DNA of 64,000 nt from Kluyvera sp047971185. GTDB lineage: Bacteria; Pseudomonadota; Gammaproteobacteria; Enterobacterales; Enterobacteriaceae. The stretch lies in NCBI RefSeq assembly GCF_047971185.1, contig NZ_JBKDZH010000018.1, positions 62,001 through 126,000 on the forward strand, in the 5' to 3' direction. Positions 60,648-64,000 of this stretch are shown here, piece by piece. Made by a program: the position numbers and the translations under genes. Within the stretch, counting starts at the first letter, position 1. Each line of letters opens with the position of its first letter. The notes under the pieces were generated by a model. That model had not been told where the DNA came from. It saw only the letters and a program-made list of their open reading frames with translations, and ran no database searches.

Positions 60648-62963
60648 ATGAAAAGAAACCTTTCCTGGATTTGTGCAGTGGCGATGGGGATGGGCAGTTT
60701 ACTGCCGCTCACGACGCATTCAGAACCGACGCCAGAAGTGTCGGTGGCACCGACCGTTCAACCGGATGCCGCAGACCCAGCGGCGGTTGCGACGCCTGAG
60801 GCCGCGCCGGTGGTGGTGGAAGACGCGCCAAGCCGTGACGTAAAGCTTTCTTTCGCCCAGATAGCGCCGCCGCCCGGTAGCCTGGTGCTGCGCGGCTCCA
60901 ATCCGAACGGTGGCGTGGAGTTTGGTATGCGCAGCGACGAAGTGGTGTCGAAGGCGCTGCTGAATCTGACCTACACGCCGTCGCCGTCGCTGCTGCCGAT
61001 CACCTCGCAGCTGAAGGTGTATCTGAACGATGAGCTGATGGACGTACTGCCGGTCACCAAAGAGCAGCTGGGGAAAAAGGTCACGGCGCAGGTGGCGGTC
61101 GATCCGCTGTATATCACCGATTTTAACCGCGTGCGCCTCGAGTTTATCGGCCACTATCGCGACGTGTGCGAAAACCCGGCGAACAATACCGTCTGGCTGG
61201 ACGTCGCCCGTAACAGCTCGCTGGATTTAACCTACCAGTCGCTGAAGGTTCGTAACGATCTCTCGCACTTCCCGGTGCCGTTCTTTGACGCGCGCGACAA
61301 CCGCACGCTGGAACTGCCGATGGTCTTTGCCGCTTCACCAGACCTGCAACAGCAGCAGGCGGCGGGGATTATTGCCTCGTGGTTTGGCGCGAAGGCGGGC
61401 TGGCGTGGGCAGAATTTCCCGGTGCTGTTTAACACGCTGCCGGAGCGTAACGCGATCGTCTTTGCGACCAACGATCGTCGCCCGGACTTCCTGCGCGAAC
61501 ACCCGGCGGTAAACGCGCCGACGATCGAAATGATCGACCACCCGAACAACCCGTACGTGAAGCTGCTGGTAGTGTTTGGCCGCGATGATAAAGACTTGCT
61601 GCAGGCCGCGCAGGGGATTGCGTCGGGTAATATCCTGTTCCGTGGCGATAGCGTCACCGTTGATGAAGTGAAGCCGCTGCTGCCGCGCGTGCCGTACGAT
61701 GCGCCGAACTGGGTGCGTACCGACCGTCCGGTCACCTTCGGCGAGCTGAAAACCTATGAGCAGCAGCTTCAGTCTACCGGGCTGGAACCCGCGTCAATCA
61801 ACCTGTCGCTGAACCTACCGCCGGACCTGTACCTGATGCGCAGCACCGGCATTGATATGGACCTCAAGTATCGCTACACCATGCCGCCGGTGAAAGACAG
61901 CTCGCGGATGGACATCAGCCTCAACAACCAGTTCCTGCAGTCGTTTAACCTGGACAGTACCCAGGATGTCAACAAGCTGATGCTGCGCCTGCCGGTGCTG
62001 CAGGGGCTGTTGGACGGCAAGAATGACGTCAGCATTCCCGCGCTGCGTCTGGGCGCAATGAACCAGCTGCGTTTTGACTTCCAGTATATGAACCCAATGC
62101 CGGGCGGTACGGTGGAGAACTGCGTTACCTTCCAGCCGGTGCAGAACCATGTGGTGATTGGCGACGACTCGACGATCGACTTCTCAAACTACTATCACTT
62201 CCTGCCGATGCCGGATTTACGCACCTTTGCCAATGCGGGCTTCCCGTTCACCCGCATGGCGGACCTGTCCGATACGGTTATCGTGATGCCGAAGACGCCG
62301 TCGGAAGCCCAGATCAGCACGCTGCTGAACACCGTGGGCGTGGTCGGCGGTCAGACCGGCCTTGCCGGGACGAGCATGACCATTGTCGATGACGGCAGCC
62401 AGATTAAGAGTAAAGACGCCGACCTGCTGCTGATTGGCTCCATTCCGCAGCAGCTGAAGGACGATAAACATATCGACCTGCTGGTGAACGCCACCCAAAG
62501 CTGGGTGAAAACGCCGGTGCGTCACCACGACCTGCCGAGCATCTATATGGATGAGGATGACCGTCAGGCCAGCGTGCAGACCGGCATCACCTCCTCCGGC
62601 CCGATGGCGGCGGTGGTAGGCTTTGAATCGCCGTATCATAAACAGCGTAGCGTGGTGGCGCTGCTGGCCGATAGCGACAGAGGCTACACGCTGCTGAACG
62701 GCGCGCTGAACGACAGCGGCAAACGCGCGGCGATGTTTGGCTCGGTGTCGGTGATTCGTGAATCCGGCGTCAGCAGCCTGCGCGTGGGGGATATCTACTA
62801 CGTCGGCCACCTGCCGTGGTTTGAACGCGTCTGGTTCGCGCTCTCCAACCATCCGGTGCTGCTGGCTATCTTTGCGGCGATCAGCATCGTGCTGCTGGCG
62901 TGGGTGCTGTGGCGTCTGCTGCGTATCATCAGCCGCCGTCGTTTGGATCCGGAAGACGAGTAA
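60648..62963 (+). CDS. bcsB: Cellulose synthase regulatory subunit BcsB
   Basis: 771 residues (779 in E. coli). A signal peptide ending near THSEP, then large periplasmic carbohydrate-binding/flavodoxin-like modules that guide the glucan, and one C-terminal membrane helix (about 735-757, PVLLAIFAAISIVLLAWVLW) with a basic tail that touches BcsA. 13 bp after bcsA. Confidence 0.96.
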   Translation: MKRNLSWICAVAMGMGSLLPLTTHSEPTPEVSVAPTVQPDAADPAAVATPEAAPVVVEDAPSRDVKLSFAQIAPPPGSLVLRGSNPNGGVEFGMRSDEVVSKALLNLTYTPSPSLLPITSQLKVYLNDELMDVLPVTKEQLGKKVTAQVAVDPLYITDFNRVRLEFIGHYRDVCENPANNTVWLDVARNSSLDLTYQSLKVRNDLSHFPVPFFDARDNRTLELPMVFAASPDLQQQQAAGIIASWFGAKAGWRGQNFPVLFNTLPERNAIVFATNDRRPDFLREHPAVNAPTIEMIDHPNNPYVKLLVVFGRDDKDLLQAAQGIASGNILFRGDSVTVDEVKPLLPRVPYDAPNWVRTDRPVTFGELKTYEQQLQSTGLEPASINLSLNLPPDLYLMRSTGIDMDLKYRYTMPPVKDSSRMDISLNNQFLQSFNLDSTQDVNKLMLRLPVLQGLLDGKNDVSIPALRLGAMNQLRFDFQYMNPMPGGTVENCVTFQPVQNHVVIGDDSTIDFSNYYHFLPMPDLRTFANAGFPFTRMADLSDTVIVMPKTPSEAQISTLLNTVGVVGGQTGLAGTSMTIVDDGSQIKSKDADLLLIGSIPQQLKDDKHIDLLVNATQSWVKTPVRHHDLPSIYMDEDDRQASVQTGITSSGPMAAVVGFESPYHKQRSVVALLADSDRGYTLLNGALNDSGKRAAMFGSVSVIRESGVSSLRVGDIYYVGHLPWFERVWFALSNHPVLLAIFAAISIVLLAWVLWRLLRIISRRRLDPEDE

Positions 62964-62969
62964 GCCACG

Positions 62970-64000
62970 ATGAAAATGCTGAGCTGGATCGTTCTGCTGT
63001 GCGCTCTCGGCGGCCAGGTACAGGCCGCCTGTGACTGGCCGGCCTGGGAGCAGTTTAAAAAGGACTACGTAAGCGCGGAAGGGCGCGTGATCGATCCCAG
63101 CGATTCCCGCAAAATCACCACCTCCGAAGGGCAAAGCTACGCGCTGTTCTTTGCCCTGGCGGCCAACGATCGCCAGATGTTCGCCACCCTGTATAGCTGG
63201 ACGCAGAACAATCTGGCGCAGGGTTCGATGCGCGAGCATTTACCGGCCTGGCTGTGGGGTAAAAAGAGCGCCGACGAGTGGACGGTGCTGGACAGCAATT
63301 CCGCTTCCGACTCCGACATCTGGATTGCCTGGGCGCTGCTGGAGGCTGGCCGGCTGTGGAAAAATGACGACTACGCCGCCACCGGCAAAGCGCTGCTGGC
63401 GAAGATTGCCGCCGATGAAGTGGTGAAGGTGCCAGGGCTGGGGCTGATGCTGCTGCCGGGTCGCGTCGGCTTTGCCGAAGAGACGCGCTGGCGCTTTAAC
63501 CCAAGCTACTTCCCGCCGCAGGTGGCGCAGTACTTTAGCCGCTTCGGCGAGCCGTGGACGACACTGCGCGAAACTAACCTCAAGCTGCTGCTCGATACCG
63601 CGCCGAAAGGCTTCTCACCTGACTGGGTGAGCTATGAAAAAGCGAAAGGCTGGCAGTTGAAAGATGCGAACGTGGTGGGCAGCTATGACGCTATTCGCGT
63701 CTATCTGTGGGTCGGGATGATGCACGACGCGGACCCGCAAAAAGCGCGCCTGCTAAAACGCTTTAACCCCATGGCGGCGCAGACCGCCAGGCACGGGCTT
63801 CCCCCGGAAAAAGTGGCGATTGCCACCGGGAAGGTGACCGGCGATGGCCCGGTCGGTTTTTCCGCTTCACTGCTGCCATTCTTACAGGATCGTGACGCTC
63901 AGGCCGTTCAGCGCCAGCGCGTTACCGACCAATTTCCCGGCGCGGATGCTTACTATAGTTATGTTCTGGCCCTCTTTGGCCAGGGCTGGGATCAACACCG
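62970..64000 (+). CDS. bcsZ: Endo-1,4-D-glucanase BcsZ (partial, runs off the window)
   Basis: 343 codons are present, and E. coli BcsZ has 368, so only the end is missing. A signal peptide MKMLSWIVLLCALGGQVQA, then mature ACDWPAWEQFKKDYV. GH8 family: the general acid Glu53 lies in TTSEGQSYALFFAL, and the catalytic Asp in GSYDAIRVYLWVGM (near 240). A periplasmic cellulase needed for orderly cellulose export. The start is 6 bp after bcsB, and another Met two codons later could also serve. Confidence 0.95.
   Translation, partial: MKMLSWIVLLCALGGQVQAACDWPAWEQFKKDYVSAEGRVIDPSDSRKITTSEGQSYALFFALAANDRQMFATLYSWTQNNLAQGSMREHLPAWLWGKKSADEWTVLDSNSASDSDIWIAWALLEAGRLWKNDDYAATGKALLAKIAADEVVKVPGLGLMLLPGRVGFAEETRWRFNPSYFPPQVAQYFSRFGEPWTTLRETNLKLLLDTAPKGFSPDWVSYEKAKGWQLKDANVVGSYDAIRVYLWVGMMHDADPQKARLLKRFNPMAAQTARHGLPPEKVAIATGKVTGDGPVGFSASLLPFLQDRDAQAVQRQRVTDQFPGADAYYSYVLALFGQGWDQH

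Overview
The window is a chromosomal stretch from a member of the Enterobacteriaceae. Gene order and protein sequences closely follow the E. coli K-12 segment bax-xyl-glyQS-cspA-yiaDEF-bisC-tag-yhjXY-eptB-proK-dpp-bcs. Several genes that K-12 lacks here (a 2-ketogluconate cluster, a GH4/PTS cluster, and a LacI/sulfotransferase-like/permease cluster) point to the Enterobacter-Lelliottia-Leclercia-Klebsiella group. I cannot fix the genus from sequence alone.

Layout. 1-8.5 kb: end of bax, then the xylose regulon xylR, xylHGF (minus strand) and xylAB (plus strand). xylF carries a 2-nt insertion just after its signal peptide. 8.5-13.5 kb: yiaB, wecH, ysaB, glyQ, glyS. 13.6-18.45 kb: a hok-type toxin locus split by a 4441-bp element. 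The element has IS150-like ends, an IS3-family transposase (orfA/orfB) and an arsHRBC arsenic-resistance operon between the transposase and the right end, flanked by a 3-bp GAA duplication. 18.7-20.8 kb: an uncharacterised ABC-F ATPase and cspA with its long cold-shock leader. 21-23.5 kb: an aromatic-acid MFS transporter and lipoprotein yiaF.

23.7-29 kb: GH4 phospho-glycosidase, PTS EIICB, PHP-domain metallohydrolase and a convergent MurR/RpiR regulator, probably one catabolic unit. 29-34.3 kb: ghrB-kguT-kguK-kguE and a LacI/PtxS-like repressor with a PtxS-like operator, forming a 2-ketogluconate pathway. 34.3-42.8 kb: yiaD, bisC, yiaC, tag, yhjY, yhjX (with a YpdB-type direct repeat), eptB and tRNA-Pro(CGG). 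42.9-46.6 kb: LacI regulator with a perfect palindromic operator, cytoplasmic arylsulfotransferase-like protein and NCS2 permease, of unknown pathway.

47-53.3 kb: the dipeptide transporter dppABCDF, followed by a structured 490-bp region encoding a 30-residue hydrophobic peptide at the position of E. coli ldrD. That region is bracketed by two near-identical terminators. 53.3-64 kb: E. coli-type cellulose synthesis genes bcsGFE (minus) and bcsRQAB plus a partial bcsZ (plus), with BcsZ running off the window edge.
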